From assembly GCA_029891345.1 (NCBI GenBank), contig CM056995.1, positions 219,816,260 through 219,880,259 on the forward strand: a stretch of 64,000 nucleotides of DNA, given 5' to 3'. The notes below the pieces were generated by a model. The model searched no databases, was not told where the DNA came from, and was given only the letters and a program-made list of their open reading frames with translations. The stretch is from Dryococelus australis. Taxonomy: Eukaryota > Arthropoda > Insecta > Phasmatodea > Phasmatidae. Positions 23,592 to 34,534 of this stretch are shown here, one piece after another. How positions within the stretch are numbered: position 1 is the stretch's first letter; every line of letters starts with the position of its first letter. The position numbers were made by a program, and so were the translations under genes.

Positions 23592-23985
23592 TTAAATTTT
23601 TTTTAGGTCTTCTCTTATTTTTGGAACTAAACCACTTCTTGTTTTATTTTCCATTGCCAAATTATATGTGTGTTGTTCTTCTAATTCATTTTTATTTTTT
23701 CTAGTTTTTTCAACAGAATAATAAATTGTGGTAGCTCCTCCAGCTAATGCACCAAGTCAACCTAAAATTGGAAATATAAGTGGTATGTTCCTCCATGATG
23801 TAATCCATTTCCTGTTTTTTTTATTGAGTATTGGAAGTGTCAACGTTAATAAGAAACTTTTACCTTCTTTTAATTTTTTATTTTTTTCTCAAGTAGATCT
23901 TTTGTTAAAAAATTATCTATACCCAAATATCTTAATTGATCAATGGGTTTATCGAAAGTTAAGATTTTAGCTTCATTTATAAGTA
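23592..23985 (-). pseudogene. Small membrane-spanning virion protein of the Polinton (probable)
   Basis: Minus-strand pieces in two frames encode FDKPIDQLRYLGIDNFLTKD, then a hydrophobic segment (SFLLTLTLPIL). In the other frame come WLGALAGGATTIYYSVEK and ELEEQHTYNLAMENK, with a basic end before a stop at 23592. The Gly/Ala-rich hydrophobic patch followed by a Glu-Glu-x-H/x-N-x-x-M-E helix matches a small conserved protein I recall from arthropod Polintons, thought to be virion- or membrane-associated. At least one frameshift is needed. The function is not established. Confidence 0.45.
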
Positions 23986-24006
23986 AAAAATATATATTTA
24001 TAATTA

Positions 24007-24585
24007 TTAAAACAGTTTAATTCCACATTCTAATTTTCTTTTTGTAAACATAGTTGATGCAACAGCAGCAGAAACAATTTTTTCACTAATTGGTGTATTT
24101 TTATTTAAGATAATTTCTTTTGTTTCTTTTTGTAAAATTTTATCAGCTTCATGTCTAGACTCTAAATATTTATGATCTCTATAAGCAATATCGTGATATT
24201 TGCACTCTTCACATTATTTATGTATTCCTGTGTCACCTCTTTCCAACCTTTCATTTAATTTTGTAAATGGTCCACAATAATTATAGCCTGGCAAATACAT
24301 TTCGGGTAAATTTAAATTATTTAAAGCCCAATTTATAATACCTTTACCGTGATGCTCTGAATTCCAAAATGATCGTGGAGTTACATTTAAAACTCTTATA
24401 AGATGTGGAATTCCTTTAGAATTATTAGTAACAAAATCAGAAAATTTATTGTTTGGCATATTCATTATGTTTACTTTTTCATTGTAATAATTTTTATTTC
24501 CAGCATTTTCTGCCCAATGAATAACTAATCATCTATAAGCAAATTTTCTAACATAATCTATCCAAACAAACATATTCTTCTAGTA
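24007..24585 (-). pseudogene. Phospholipase A2-domain virion protein (parvovirus-type)
   Basis: Viral PLA2 domains help virions breach endosomal membranes. On the minus strand, residues from about 24470 include LPGYNYCGPFTKLNERL, the Y-x-G-P-G/F-T calcium-binding loop, then R-G-D. A stop at 24225 interrupts. Directly afterwards the frame reads CEECKYHDIAYRDHKYL, with the catalytic His-Asp pair, and a helix ending RHEADK. The C-terminus runs to TAA at 24007-24009. The N-terminal part (24585-24475) matches in style the Trp-Val-Asp start seen in related elements but has a stop. In this layout PLA2 sits upstream of the small membrane protein and protease on one strand. Confidence 0.8.
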
Positions 24586-24588
24586 AAT

Positions 24589-25373
24589 TATTGTATTTTT
24601 TTACCTTCTCCAAACCTAGGAGTTCTTGGCGAAATAATTCTTTCTGGTGTGTTTGGTACTTTTCTTGAGAGTGATTCTTTTATATAGTTATCATCATAAA
24701 TTGGTTTAATTGTATTTTTGTATTTCCAAATTCTATTCGAGTTTATTTTCTTTCTTCGGTTATATTCTTGGAATGCAGAATTGGTAACTAAAACAATTTT
24801 CGTGTAATTTTCACTGTCATTATCACTGAAATTATCCTTATGATCCTCTTCTTTTCTTTTGTTAACAAATTAGAAAGTCCTTCCAATAATTTATATTCTT
24901 CATTTTTAACAGATATTTTATCATTGTCAATCTGTACTTGTGTATTACCCATGTAAAAATTTTGCCCTTCTGCACGTAAACCATATTGAGTATCAATAAC
25001 ATTCATTCTTTTTGTAATTTATTTTCCGAGATTTATAGTAGAATCAGACACTGCATGTGGTGAATTTTGCAGTGGTACAATTCCCATTTGCTCTTCCAAA
25101 TTATGAAATTTTGAGGATACTTCTCTTTCAAACGATGTTTTTTCTTGTGCTGGTGGATAATATAAATGTTTTGCTGCTACAGGAACTAGCGTTGTTATTA
25201 AATTTTTATTTTCTTCACTTATTTTTCTACTTTTTTTGCCAATATTTCGTAATTCGTCCATTAATGGTTGATTTTTCTTCTATTTTTTCATATTCTTTAT
25301 CATGGCACTTTTTATATTTTTTAAATCTTTCAATGTGTAATTTAACTCGAGAAACTCCTTTTGATTCGTTCAT
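24589..25373 (-). pseudogene. Conserved Polinton virion-associated protein of unknown function
   Basis: Starts at the ATG at 25373 with a short basic N-terminus. After a frameshift it gives an 80-codon open piece with ISEENKNLITTLVPVAAKHL. A further piece starts NVIDTQYGLRAEGQNFYMGN and contains YKLLEGLSNLLTK, corresponding to the family pattern D-x-x-Y-G-I-x...G-x...L-x-G-L-x-x-L-L/I. The tail ends PRTPRFGEG before the stop at 24589. I know this family from other arthropod Polintons but not its function. Its start and the start of the capsid-like gene diverge from a 44-bp gap (25374-25417), a likely bidirectional promoter. The family's usual final D-P-N-E-L-V-D-R-L domain is absent here but occurs at 39.5 and 51.1 kb. 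Confidence 0.55.
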
Positions 25374-25417
25374 TTATATATGAAATTTTTCACATATAAA
25401 TTAATTTATTCTGATAA

Positions 25418-26744
25418 ATGAGTTATAAACATATTTAGAGTTTTGAGAGACAAACTTTTTCTCCTACGGATAAAACTAGGGGGAATTTTAATGTTTACAA
25501 TAATATTAATGAATTCGATATTCCTATAGGAGAAGGCTTTTCATTTCCAAATGATACGTATGTTTATGAACAATTTAGTATACTAAAGAGATATAAGGTT
25601 GGAGATGAGGCAAAATATGATAAATCAGATAATGTCGATGTTTGTTCGAACTTTTTTCCTTTTCAGTTTTCTAAAGGAGAAATCTCAAAACATGGAATTA
25701 TTATTGAAGTTGTTGATAATCCTGGTATAACATCAGCAATGATTAATGCTTTATTAATATCACCAAGTGAACAAAATTATTTACAATACTGGTGTCGATA
25801 ATCTATATAGAGATAAATCTGTTTCTAGTAATATGACAGATGAAGTTAAAACAGTGTTTAGTGATAAAACAAATTAAATAATGTATCTGCTGAGATATTT
25901 GTTTGGTTTTATTCGTGATAATTATATTTATTGGAAAGATGGCTATAAAATTACTTGTTTCCTTAATTAATCTGATAAAAACTGTTTATTTCTTTACGAA
26001 ACTTTAGATAAAGATAATAAAGTTACACATCGTCCTGGTCCTGGAAAAATTGTGATTCAAAAATTAGAAATGATGTGGCCTATTGTTGAATATGAATATA
26101 ACACAACCATTGCAATTAAAGAAAAAATATACAAAGATCCCAAATATCCTATTAGTTTTGATTATTGGCAATTTTTTAGAAAAATAAGTTCCTGGTGCAA
26201 CTGTTTTTAACTTTGATATAAAATATCGGTTTGATAATTAACCATTTTATATGCCTGATTTTGTAATTGTGGGTTTTCAACTAAATAGAACAAATCATGC
26301 TGAACAGTATAAACATGCTACTATTTTTTATCATTGTAATGTGAGAAATATTTATGTTAAAAACGGTAGAAATGAAATTTTTCCCAAAGAAAACTGGAAT
26401 CTAAACATTGAAAACGGTCTTTGTCTTAAACAATTACTTGCTTATAATGATTTTAGAAATTCAAAAACCAAACTAGATACCGACTATAGAAATAATGAAC
26501 TTTATTACAAACCAACTGTAAACTCTGATGGTGGTATTAATTACTTATAAATTTGGGGGCAAAGACCGTTATATGTTATAGATTGTTTATACAGAAAAAC
26601 TACTGTAGTTAAATAAAAAACAAACACAAAAATTAGTGTTGATTTTAATAAAGCTATTGAAGCAGGAACAGTTTGTAATGTTTTAATTAGTAAAAGAAAT
26701 TTAACTTTAGATAATTTTAAGGAAATAATTACTGAAGATATGTA
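25418..26744 (+). pseudogene. Major capsid-like protein of the Polinton (probable double jelly roll)
   Basis: ATG at 25418, TAA at about 26742, about 440 codons. Features readable in order: TFSPTDKTRGNFNVYNN after an early stop at codon 7, a stretch near 25500-25790, RPGPGKIVIQKLEMMWPIVE (about 26033), SFDYWQFF (about 26155), and an open C-terminal piece (26251-26550) with FVIVGFQLNRTNH and HCNVRNIYVK. After a stop comes WGQRPLYVIDC, then SVDFNKAIEAGT. This architecture corresponds to a large protein present once per arthropod Polinton, opposite the PLA2 and protease genes. I infer it is the major capsid protein. At least five stops break it. Confidence 0.65.
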
Positions 26745-28691
26745 AATTTATTAAATTAAAAATGGAAGAATCAACAAAATGTTTCGATGTTATAATACGA
26801 TATTTTAGAACTACAGTTGAGTGGTGACTTTTAAAAGTTTTACAAATTTTTAGAAATATATATTAATTATTTGATAAAATGAAAAATCACCTTCATGATT
26901 CTAAGTGAGTTGTTTCTTTCTCTTAATAAATTTATTTTCTTTATAAATAAAAATGTCTTTGTTTTCATGCAGTTTTACTAAGATTTTAAAAGGTGGTGAT
27001 GGTTCAAAACCACCTTCCTATATATTAGATAATTCATCTGAACATCTTAAAAATATAGTTCCAAATTTTATTCAAATTTACAAAACTTACTATTATCACT
27101 CTTAGAAATTTTTGTCGATAAAAACTTCGAGATATTGGTGAAAATCCAGAGCAAATAGAAGTTTTTAAAAAATTTGTAGAACTTCGAATATAAATTGTAA
27201 AATATAATGACATACTATTTCATTTGATTTAAGCTTAAATTTACTTTATTTTGAGAATGGAAAATCCGAACACCTATTTTGGAAAAGTGGTAAATTTGCT
27301 TGATTTTGGGTAAAATGGCTTGATGTTCTATTAAAATTGCTTTCTTTTATAGTATGAAAATTCCTGCAAGGCCATTTAGTGAAATATTGGATAATTTGTT
27401 TGATTTTGGCTTAATTTTGCTTGATTTTGAGAGTTGAATATTAAGACCAAGTGAGGTGTCTTGAAGGTAGAAAAATTAGCTTGAAAATGATGGAATTACT
27501 TTATTGTTGGGTTAAAATTCATGGGTTTTTTTTTTTAATGAAAATATGAGGTGGTACAGCACCCGCATTATACAGCTACTCACGTTTTTGCAAATTGCTC
27601 CATTCTTCTTGGCACTGGAGGGTGAACATTGTGTCGTGCTCGCTGCAGTAGTGATTCCACATTGGGATAGCCATGCACTAGCACCGCATTTGGGTACATG
27701 TCAGAAACAAAATTAAATCTGACACTGAAGAAACAAGAAAACTATAGATGTTGCAATTTTTTGTTCGTAACAAATATTTGGTTTTATGCGTGATTTTCGT
27801 ATAAATTAAAACCTATCGAAAGGTCAAAATTTTCCTTTATCCTCATTATCACACCGTACGCACAGGATCTTATTCGAGTGACTCATCATTTTCGTGTCGG
27901 GCTGTCACAATATGCTTCTCTTGTTATTGTAAATCCTTATAATTAGAACCAGTCAAGGGAATGGCTCACAAAACCATTTGAACATTTAAAATGCCTTATT
28001 CTGGGCGTGAAGTAAATATTCTGTATTTGTTAACAGCTACACAAATATGTTTTTTTTTCTATCACATTAATTTTTATATAAAAATATAAGGAAGTGAATT
28101 TTGTGAGTTATTTTAATGTTTCTAACTTTCTGAATGTTATGTTATAGTGGTTAGTAAAATTTATGACGTGGCGTAGTGATTATGAATCACATGAATTTGT
28201 TAGAGAATAGCTAAAAATTACACAAAAACTTTCAAAGGAATAATTCTCGCCGTAATGTACTGTTAACAATAGATTTTTTAGGAATTTGAGTAGTTGTATA
28301 AATACATAATGTTTCAGGACTCCAAAAATAGTTACGTTTGTAAACTGCCTCAAATATTTGAGGAATACCAAGGTAATGCTGATAAGCAAAATTGGCACAC
28401 AATTTCTTAAAAATGTAGGCTAGCACTGATAAATAAAATGGCTATGAAATATGGCGCACACCAATATGAAAATATAATTGTCGCGTGCATTAATTGGTAA
28501 TAATTACGAATATGGTTTAAATGTTTAATATACGTATTTTACAGCTGTAAAAAGAAAGACTGAACATTTTTTTTAGAGTGATGGGGCATCACTGAGGTGG
28601 GGGCCCGGGGTATTCCACCCCATTTTCTCGCCTCCCCTCCCCTGGCCACCTTTTTCTGTGGCCCTGTATTTTCACGCGAACAAGTATGAGC
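26745..28691. other. Right edge of the Polinton block and unassigned DNA
   Basis: Between about 26760 and 27200 short plus-strand pieces (for example ILKGGDGSKPPSYILDN near 26984) look like remains of one more Polinton gene. At 27240-27450 the phrase TTGATTTTGG recurs several times. No terminal inverted repeat partner was found at the left side. 27500-28690 holds nothing recognised. Confidence 0.4.
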
Positions 28692-28735
28692 TAAAGGCCA
28701 TTCACCGTAATGTGAGCACATTTGAAATCAACCTT
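28692..28735 (+). mobile_element. MITE terminal fragment, type B
   Basis: TA followed by AAGGCCATTCACCGTAATGT and a segment similar to GTGAGCACATTTGAAATCAACC corresponds to the right end (reversed) of the 57789-58212 MITE. Similarity fades after about 45 bp and no opposite terminus is visible, so it is a fragment. Confidence 0.6.
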
Positions 28736-28739
28736 TGAA

Positions 28740-30003
28740 AAAAAAATCACTGTCTGTATTTACGTACGTGTTGAAAGTGAGTTTTTTTGTCGTTACACGT
28801 AGCATAACGGAAATTTTGTGGCAATATTTAGCAAATTGTACGCATAATGGAGAACGATAAGGGTAGTTAAGGCCAAGGGTTCGACTTTTTCACGCTGAGC
28901 AATACAGGGGCAGTGGAAGTAGTTACTCAAAACACCATCACATAGTGTGTTGGATTTGAGACGAATGGTTCTTTAGAGTCCGCTAGGTGCAGTACCGAGG
29001 TCCGTATCGTCCAGGATCTAGGTGTAGCCCATAACGTCTGGCCTACTCATTGTGTGAGGCGGGGTGAGGTAGGAGAACAGGGATATGTAAAGATGACAGC
29101 GACAGGCAGTTTTTTTTACCAAATGGAAGTATCAGGAATCCTTTACATCAGTGATTCCCTATAATCTAGGGATGCCGAAAAGGCAATCTGGACAGCCCAA
29201 CTGAGTAACTTTTAAAGATGGCAGTTATTTCAATATAGCTGCTGGAGGGATTATAGAATCTACTATATCTCTGCTCCCGTTAATCCGATTTCCACAATTC
29301 TTGTTTTCAAATTAAAGATCTTGGGTTGTTCACATTATTTGTGAAGAGAGCCATGTTCGTTACTTCGACCCTTTTAAAGTTAGATGCAAAAAAATAGGTT
29401 TTTAAGTGTTTTGGAACATACTTCTCATAAATCAGGAAGAATTTTGTGCAGTGTAGCAAGAAAGATAATTGCATAAGAGGTATATGTAATATATGTATTA
29501 TTATATAAGAGGTACTTCCATCAAAAGACTGGCTGACAACGATGCTGAATTAAACATGTGGCATTTTGTTGACAATGATACTGAAGCATGCCAGTGAGAG
29601 TACGGCTGTTACTAAAATTTTAAATGTTTTTTCTTAATTTTAAAATAAATATCTTCATTTTAATATGAATTATCAATGCATGCACAGCATTTTGTTATTT
29701 ACACAGCTAGATTGAACTGTCCCCAGAATTTAAATATCTCACAATTGCATATAATGTTGACATGTGCCATATTAAACATATTACCAATACATTTATAAAT
29801 AGAAAATTGCCAAAAGAAAAGTTAATAATAAAAACTAATGCACGCATAGTTTTAGCATACTGGGTGTGTCTACCGAGGTCACAATTCCTAGCAAAACATT
29901 CAGATAGTTATTAGTGTAGCTGGAATTAATACCAACATCATACAAGTTTTCAACACGTGAAATTCATTAGTTCTAAGTGTCTATAGCACTATCATCATAG
30001 CAT
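28740..30003. other. No feature recognised
   Basis: Moderately AT-rich DNA without coding capacity, RNA genes or clear repeats that I could identify. Confidence 0.5.
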
Positions 30004-30758
30004 TCAACTGTCATCTATTCCATATTCATTACTGTCGATATTGCTACACTGTGAATTGTTGCACTTGCAAGCATCTGTACAATTAATACTATTCCTAACA
30101 CACTCACAACACGATGTACACGCATTCCTGCATTTTATTGCTATCATGTCTAAATATGTTTCGGGGCAGGCAATACTGTCATCCACTGAACTTCAATCAC
30201 TCCGTCACTTTTAAGAGTCCACCCTAGATTTTGTGGTGAATGAATGTTCTGCTCACTTTCCAGGCGTCTTTTCCAAATGGTACACTGGTAGTTCGCTCGT
30301 AAGGCGTGTTGGTGTAGCGTGTCTCTGCAAGGAGGAAAAGAGGATGATGGAGTTAATTCTCTTTTTGCTCTCCAGAGATCATAATGCAAATCATTCACAT
30401 CTTCTCTTTCTGTACTGCAAGCATATAGTCTGCATGTAAATGCTTGCAGGACTTCGAAAAGCTCTTCTGACAATTGCCACTCATCACCTAAATGAGCAAA
30501 TAATTTCTTGAACTCTTCAGACTCAGTCAACAGTTTAAAACCTTTAATCTTACTTTGACCTGAAAATGAACTGATAGTGTCACATCCTGTAAAGGCGTCT
30601 AATCCTGGTAACCCCAAAGTCACTGATGAACCTAAATCATTAGCTATCCTGTTATTCGATATTAACTTTCTTTAATTCTTTGTTCCTAACCGCATGTAAA
30701 TGTCACATCCAATTCTGCCACAGAAAACCTAAGAAAGAATTAAAATATCAGTGTCTTC
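30004..30758 (-). pseudogene. 3' part of a repeat-associated CXC-domain gene, cut by an LTR element
   Basis: The main open piece (30623-30150) starts near LGLPGLDAFTGCDTISSFSG and continues with FPPCRDTLHQHALRANYQC and GWTLKSDGVIEVQWM. A frameshift leads to a Cys-rich tail (30186-30004) with C-x2-C-x-C and C-x3-C-x-C spacing (CTDACKCNNSQCSN), like tesmin/CXC DNA-binding modules. I know this AFTGCDT...RANYQ...CXC combination from a multi-copy, unnamed family in many invertebrate genomes; its function is unknown to me. Upstream, minus-strand EDTDILIL at 30758-30735 appears to be the preceding part of the same protein and abuts the gypsy LTR exactly, so the element cut the gene. Stops in 30624-30730 show decay. 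Confidence 0.65.
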
Positions 30759-31294
30759 TGATTCAATTTCACGAGCCATCGGTCACAAGTCGTGGCCTCA
30801 CAGTTATTTCCGCAATTTTCAGTAACGCTCGTATTAAAGTGAATGTTACTCATACACGCAGTTTTTTCACACATAGTACGTTCACTCGCTCGCGTAACAC
30901 ACTCCACATCGCGACCGGGAAGAAATTACATAACAGTCCCATACTGCTAAACGTCCGCCTGACTTGCTGATACTGTCTAGCTCCGCGGTCGTGCACATGC
31001 TTCCTCAGCTGTCTCAACACCGCGGCGAACTCACACACACTGGCTACGGCGCGCTGTCATAGCCAGGTGACGTCGCGGTATCCTGCCACCCCAAGCGCCA
31101 CGGTCGCGACTCTCTACAAATCGTTTACTACAAATAATATCGATTACAAATATCATACACAACAACCATAAAAAACATGTGTAATGTAATTCATAATAGA
31201 TTAACACTAAACAATAATAATATTTTACAGTGTAAACTACGTGCAACAAAATACATACTGGATTAATAAATGTACCGGCCAGTATATAACCAAA

Positions 31295-32892
31295 CTAGCG
31301 ACCCGCCCCGGCTTCGCAATGGGTGCAATTAAGATATAAAAACTGTTTAACCCGGCGTTAATTAGGTTTGGGTAAACTCTCCTAAAGCATTAAAAAAAGC
31401 ACATTATAATTTAATAATTAATTAAATAATTTATAATTTAAAGTTTTTTTGCTATTTTTATTTGATATTTTTTTACTCTTTTATAATTTTTCATTTTAAT
31501 ATACATTATATTACAATGCGATTTATCTGAGATAGAAATATTAAATATGTTATTGGCTAAGACATTCTCTGTAGACAATGTCTGACGTCCTGTTATAGTT
31601 TGGTAGCAAAATGTACTGTTTCTCGGGACTTCCAACTCGTGATAAACCAACATATAGTTGGCCATGGGAAAAACACTCTTTTCGTAGGTCGATTCCAACC
31701 AAAGAGAAAGTTTTACCCTAAGACTTATTAATAGTAATCGCGAACGATGTTTTTACGGGAAATTGCAACCGTTTGAAAGATATTGGCAAATCCGTGGGAA
31801 TCATGGGAATCCTCGGGATGTTTGCCAGCTGGCTGGCTGCTGGACCGGTGAGGATGGTCGCGACAATCAAATTTTATTTTAAGTCTTTAATGAGCAATCT
31901 TGTGCCATTACACATGTTAGGAGGGCTTATATTCCTTAAAAGTATGATAGGAGTACCGACTTTTAATGATAGTTCGTGAGGTGGCAAGCCAGAAGGATTA
32001 AGCGAATTTAGAAAATCTTGAGGAAAGTGGACGACATCGTCAACATTGGTGACTGTGTCAATCGACTTATAGGTTTGGACTTGGCCGGGAACTCTTTGTA
32101 TAATGAGATTGTTGATTTCATTGACAGTGTCGTTCCTAGGCGATACTATTGCCCTAGAACACAACCAGTGAAAGTCTCTTTCTTGCAAATTTTCGAGGCC
32201 CGGATATACTGCTTCTATAAGATGCTGCAGACTGTGGACTATCTGACCTAATGTCTCATTTAAAATGATTTCAGCAGAATTAGGGCCCAAATTTAGAGAA
32301 GGAAAAACTCCTTCTCCAAGTCTGAGCAATTGTTGTGGGAAATCTTTATGCGTGTCTCCACCAAGATAGGCTCTCATATTCGTTCGCAAATTTAGGTGTT
32401 GAATAGAACTCCATAAGGGAGATGATTTAAGACATGATTTGATGATATCTGCACGCGTCCCTTTTGTAACTACAGGGAGTGTCTGCCGAAAATCCCCAGC
32501 AAACACAAAAGTAACTCCCCCCATAATGGAAGTAGAGCTTCTAAGGTTGGCGCCGTACGCAGCACACAGCACGTTTTATTTTCCGAATCTGTCCGTCCTG
32601 CAAAGCCGTAGTACATTATTTTGTTCTATCATCAATAGTTTTCGCAGCGCACGCAATGTAAGGAATTTTATAAGTCATTTATTTACACTTTGGGTTACAT
32701 TATTGGAGTTTTAGTAGGGATCCCTATTGATTTTTAAAATAAAATATAGCCTATGACACTCAGTGATAACGTAGCATTCTACTGGTGAAAGAATGTTTAA
32801 AATCGGATGAGTAGTTTCTAAGATTACCTCCTACATCCAAACACACAAACACACAAAGTTACAAACACTAACTCTTTATATATTAGTATAGA
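31295..32892 (-). mobile_element. Non-autonomous Helitron (1598 bp)
   Basis: Read on the minus strand it starts TCTATACTAATATATAAAG, the familiar 5' terminus of insect Helitrons. It ends CTAG (CTRR rule), preceded by a GC-rich imperfect hairpin (GCGAAGCC...GGTCGC). It sits between A and T of the LTR sequence ACCAAA|TATAAA with no target duplication. The second LTR preserves the uninterrupted site at 39302/39303. It retains only the C-terminal half of the helicase and no Rep domain. Confidence 0.93.
31554..32572 (-). pseudogene. PIF1-type helicase, C-terminal half (Helitron)
   Basis: The open piece 32572-31874 begins just before GGVTFVFAGDFRQTLPVV (helicase motif III region) and includes LNLRTNMRA, the AIVSPRNDTVNEIN segment, and a Gly-x-P-I-I-L-L-R-N motif near its end. 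After a stop, downstream pieces give IPRIPMIPTDLPISFKRLQF, then FAITINKSLG (normally T-x-N-K-S-Q-G), and in another frame CFSHGQLYVGLSRVGSP, which is helicase motif VI and its surroundings. It would have unwound DNA during rolling-circle transposition. The Walker A half and Rep nuclease are missing, so mobilisation would have needed a helper. Confidence 0.92.
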
Positions 32893-32995
32893 TATAAATG
32901 CACATAAAAACAGTAAATACGCAGCGCTACCAACTGTGGTGCAAAATTACTAAAACCCTTACATTTTACTAGGTGACGATCTATGAATTGTCACA

Positions 32996-33012
32996 ATCGC
33001 CCCCCTCATGAG
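32996..33012 (-). other. Polypurine tract of gypsy element 2
   Basis: On the minus strand ATGAGGGGGGCGAT directly precedes the LTR start TGTGAC. This is the expected position and composition of the plus-strand primer. It fixes the orientation and the inner edge of the 3' LTR. Confidence 0.75.
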
Positions 33013-33346
33013 AAAGGGCAGATTAAGCTCAACACAAATTTTCAATCAGGCGACCCTTACTTCCCTCCACAAAATTTCCATGATGTATCTTTACAGCAAA
33101 AGTTGTACCAACCATTTAAAACACTCCATTACCGAGCTGTCAACAAATAGCACCACATATAAAGAACATTTAGCACAAACCCCTAAAACGTACGTAAGTT
33201 TTGACAGAAGCAGAAAAAGAAGAGAAGGTTTTAAGTAGATCATCCCAAGATAAGGAACTTTACATACTATAATAATTAAATACATCTCGGCAATATACAA
33301 CACGTTCATTCCCACTTTACCTTAGATTGTACATTAAGGAGCATCA
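33013..33346. other. 3' untranslated interior of gypsy element 2
   Basis: Lies between the integrase end and the polypurine tract. Short open frames on both strands have no recognisable content. Confidence 0.5.
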
Positions 33347-34490
33347 TTATTCCCACTTGTTGGAGGGTAAAACCACTTTATCTGACTTTTTTACAATAAA
33401 ATTGTTGCCAGGGTCCCCTAATAACACTGTAACAGGTCCTAAGAAACGTATTATTTTGTAATGCCTGTCATACGGTAACACAAGCTTAGTAGAAAAATGT
33501 TCAGCATTTTTTTTTGCGCGAAATGCCGACATACCACAAGATCGTTAACCTGAGAAGGATTTTCCAATCGATCTTTATTGTACTTCCGCTCAACACTTTT
33601 CCTGGCTTTCTCCAAATTTATACAAGTTTTTCCCCATAGCTCTTCCAATTCGTTACCACTTCACGTTTCCATCGACTGAGAGCTCTCTTCCCAAAAACAC
33701 CTTGCTTGGTGAGAAACCGGTAGAACTGTGAGGCACCGAATTTAAAGCCATATTCAGCTCAGGTACATTAGAATCCCAGCGACGTTGGTCAGCATCATGA
33801 AAGATCCTTAAAGCCACCTTAACTCTTTTATTTAATCTTTCCACCAAATTTTTTAGGCGTGGGTAGTAAGGACTAGTGTTTATATGTGTCACACCCCAAC
33901 AAAAACACATTTCTTTAGTTACTTTTGAGTTAAAATAACTCTCATTATCCGAAACTATTTGTTCGGGGCTCCCTAAGGTTTACCATGCACGATCAACAAG
34001 GGCCTTAACTATGTTGGGGGCTTTCATATCTCTCAAAGGCGAGAGTACACAGAATACTAAAACCATCAATTAAAATTTAAATACAGTTATTCCCATCAAA
34101 AGATCTAGATAAGGTGCCATAAATGTCCATAAACACATTTTCCTACGATCTAGAGGGGAGCTGCACTGCGTGTAATCCAACTTTACTATTCTGAGGTTAC
34201 TTAGCCATTTGGCAGCTTTCACATTCCTTAACATACTTATCGATGTTAGTACTCATACCGGGCCAAAAAAACTCTCTCTTAATGACAGCCTTTGTTTTTG
34301 CTCTTCCCATATACGCTCCTCTCATTGTATCGTGGACATATTTTAAAACTAGATTTATAGCCTTTTTCAGCACGAATACTTTCTTTCTCTTATATTTATC
34401 CACATAATAAATTAATTCTTTATCAATTACGTAATTAGGGCTCGTTCCTAAGGAAATGGCATCCTTTAGTTTATCACATTCCTTATACAT
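33347..34490 (-). pseudogene. int: Integrase, gypsy element 2
   Basis: The N-terminal zinc domain is readable (34490-34197): KYVHDTMRGAYMGRAKTKAV ... FFWPGMSTNIDKYVKECESC, giving H-x-H-like and C-x2-C ligands. The core is damaged between 34197 and 33910, where the two Asp motifs should be. The piece 33910-33653 retains NTSPYYPRLKNLVERLNKR, with the catalytic Glu, followed by the usual helix. The C-terminal domain (33648-33347) has KARKSVERKYNK and a late FLGPVTVLL resembling the GPF/Y module. Stops and shifts between pieces make it inactive. Confidence 0.88.
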
Positions 34491-34534
34491 GTGTTTGCTA
34501 TTCCTTAAAATCCAGAGACATGTCCGGCATAGTC

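Larger units (their letters stand above)
14646..26744. mobile_element. Degenerate Polinton/Maverick (adintovirus-like) element
   Basis: About 12.1 kb of very AT-rich DNA carries the hallmark Polinton gene set. It has a protein-primed family B DNA polymerase (+), a retroviral-type integrase (-), an A32/FtsK-like packaging ATPase (+), an adenovirus-type cysteine protease (-), capsid-like proteins on both strands, a parvovirus-type phospholipase A2, and small zinc proteins. Nearly all genes are broken by stops and frameshifts. Terminal inverted repeats were not located: the outer limits given are the first and last recognisable coding sequence. A MITE and at least one tRNA-like repeat have inserted since. 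The sharp base-composition change at both sides supports one acquired block. Confidence 0.88.
30759..32995 (-). repeat. 3' LTR of gypsy element 2, split by a Helitron
   Basis: The LTR occupies 30759-31294 and 32893-32995. It starts TGATTCAATTTCACG and ends GTCACA on the plus strand, so it has TG...CA ends. Without the Helitron it is about 639 bp. It matches 38830-39405 closely but contains about 60 bp (around 30790-30850) missing from the other copy. Confidence 0.9.

Noticed and set aside
27240-27450. Recurring TTGATTTTGG phrase as a possible Polinton terminal repeat
   Set aside because: No inverted counterpart was found near 14.4-15.2 kb; treated as AT-rich low complexity.
32439-32714. Plus-strand open frames across the Helitron helicase and gypsy RT (also 37035-37352, 37664-37981)
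   Set aside because: They lie antisense to frames with clear catalytic motifs and have no motif of their own.
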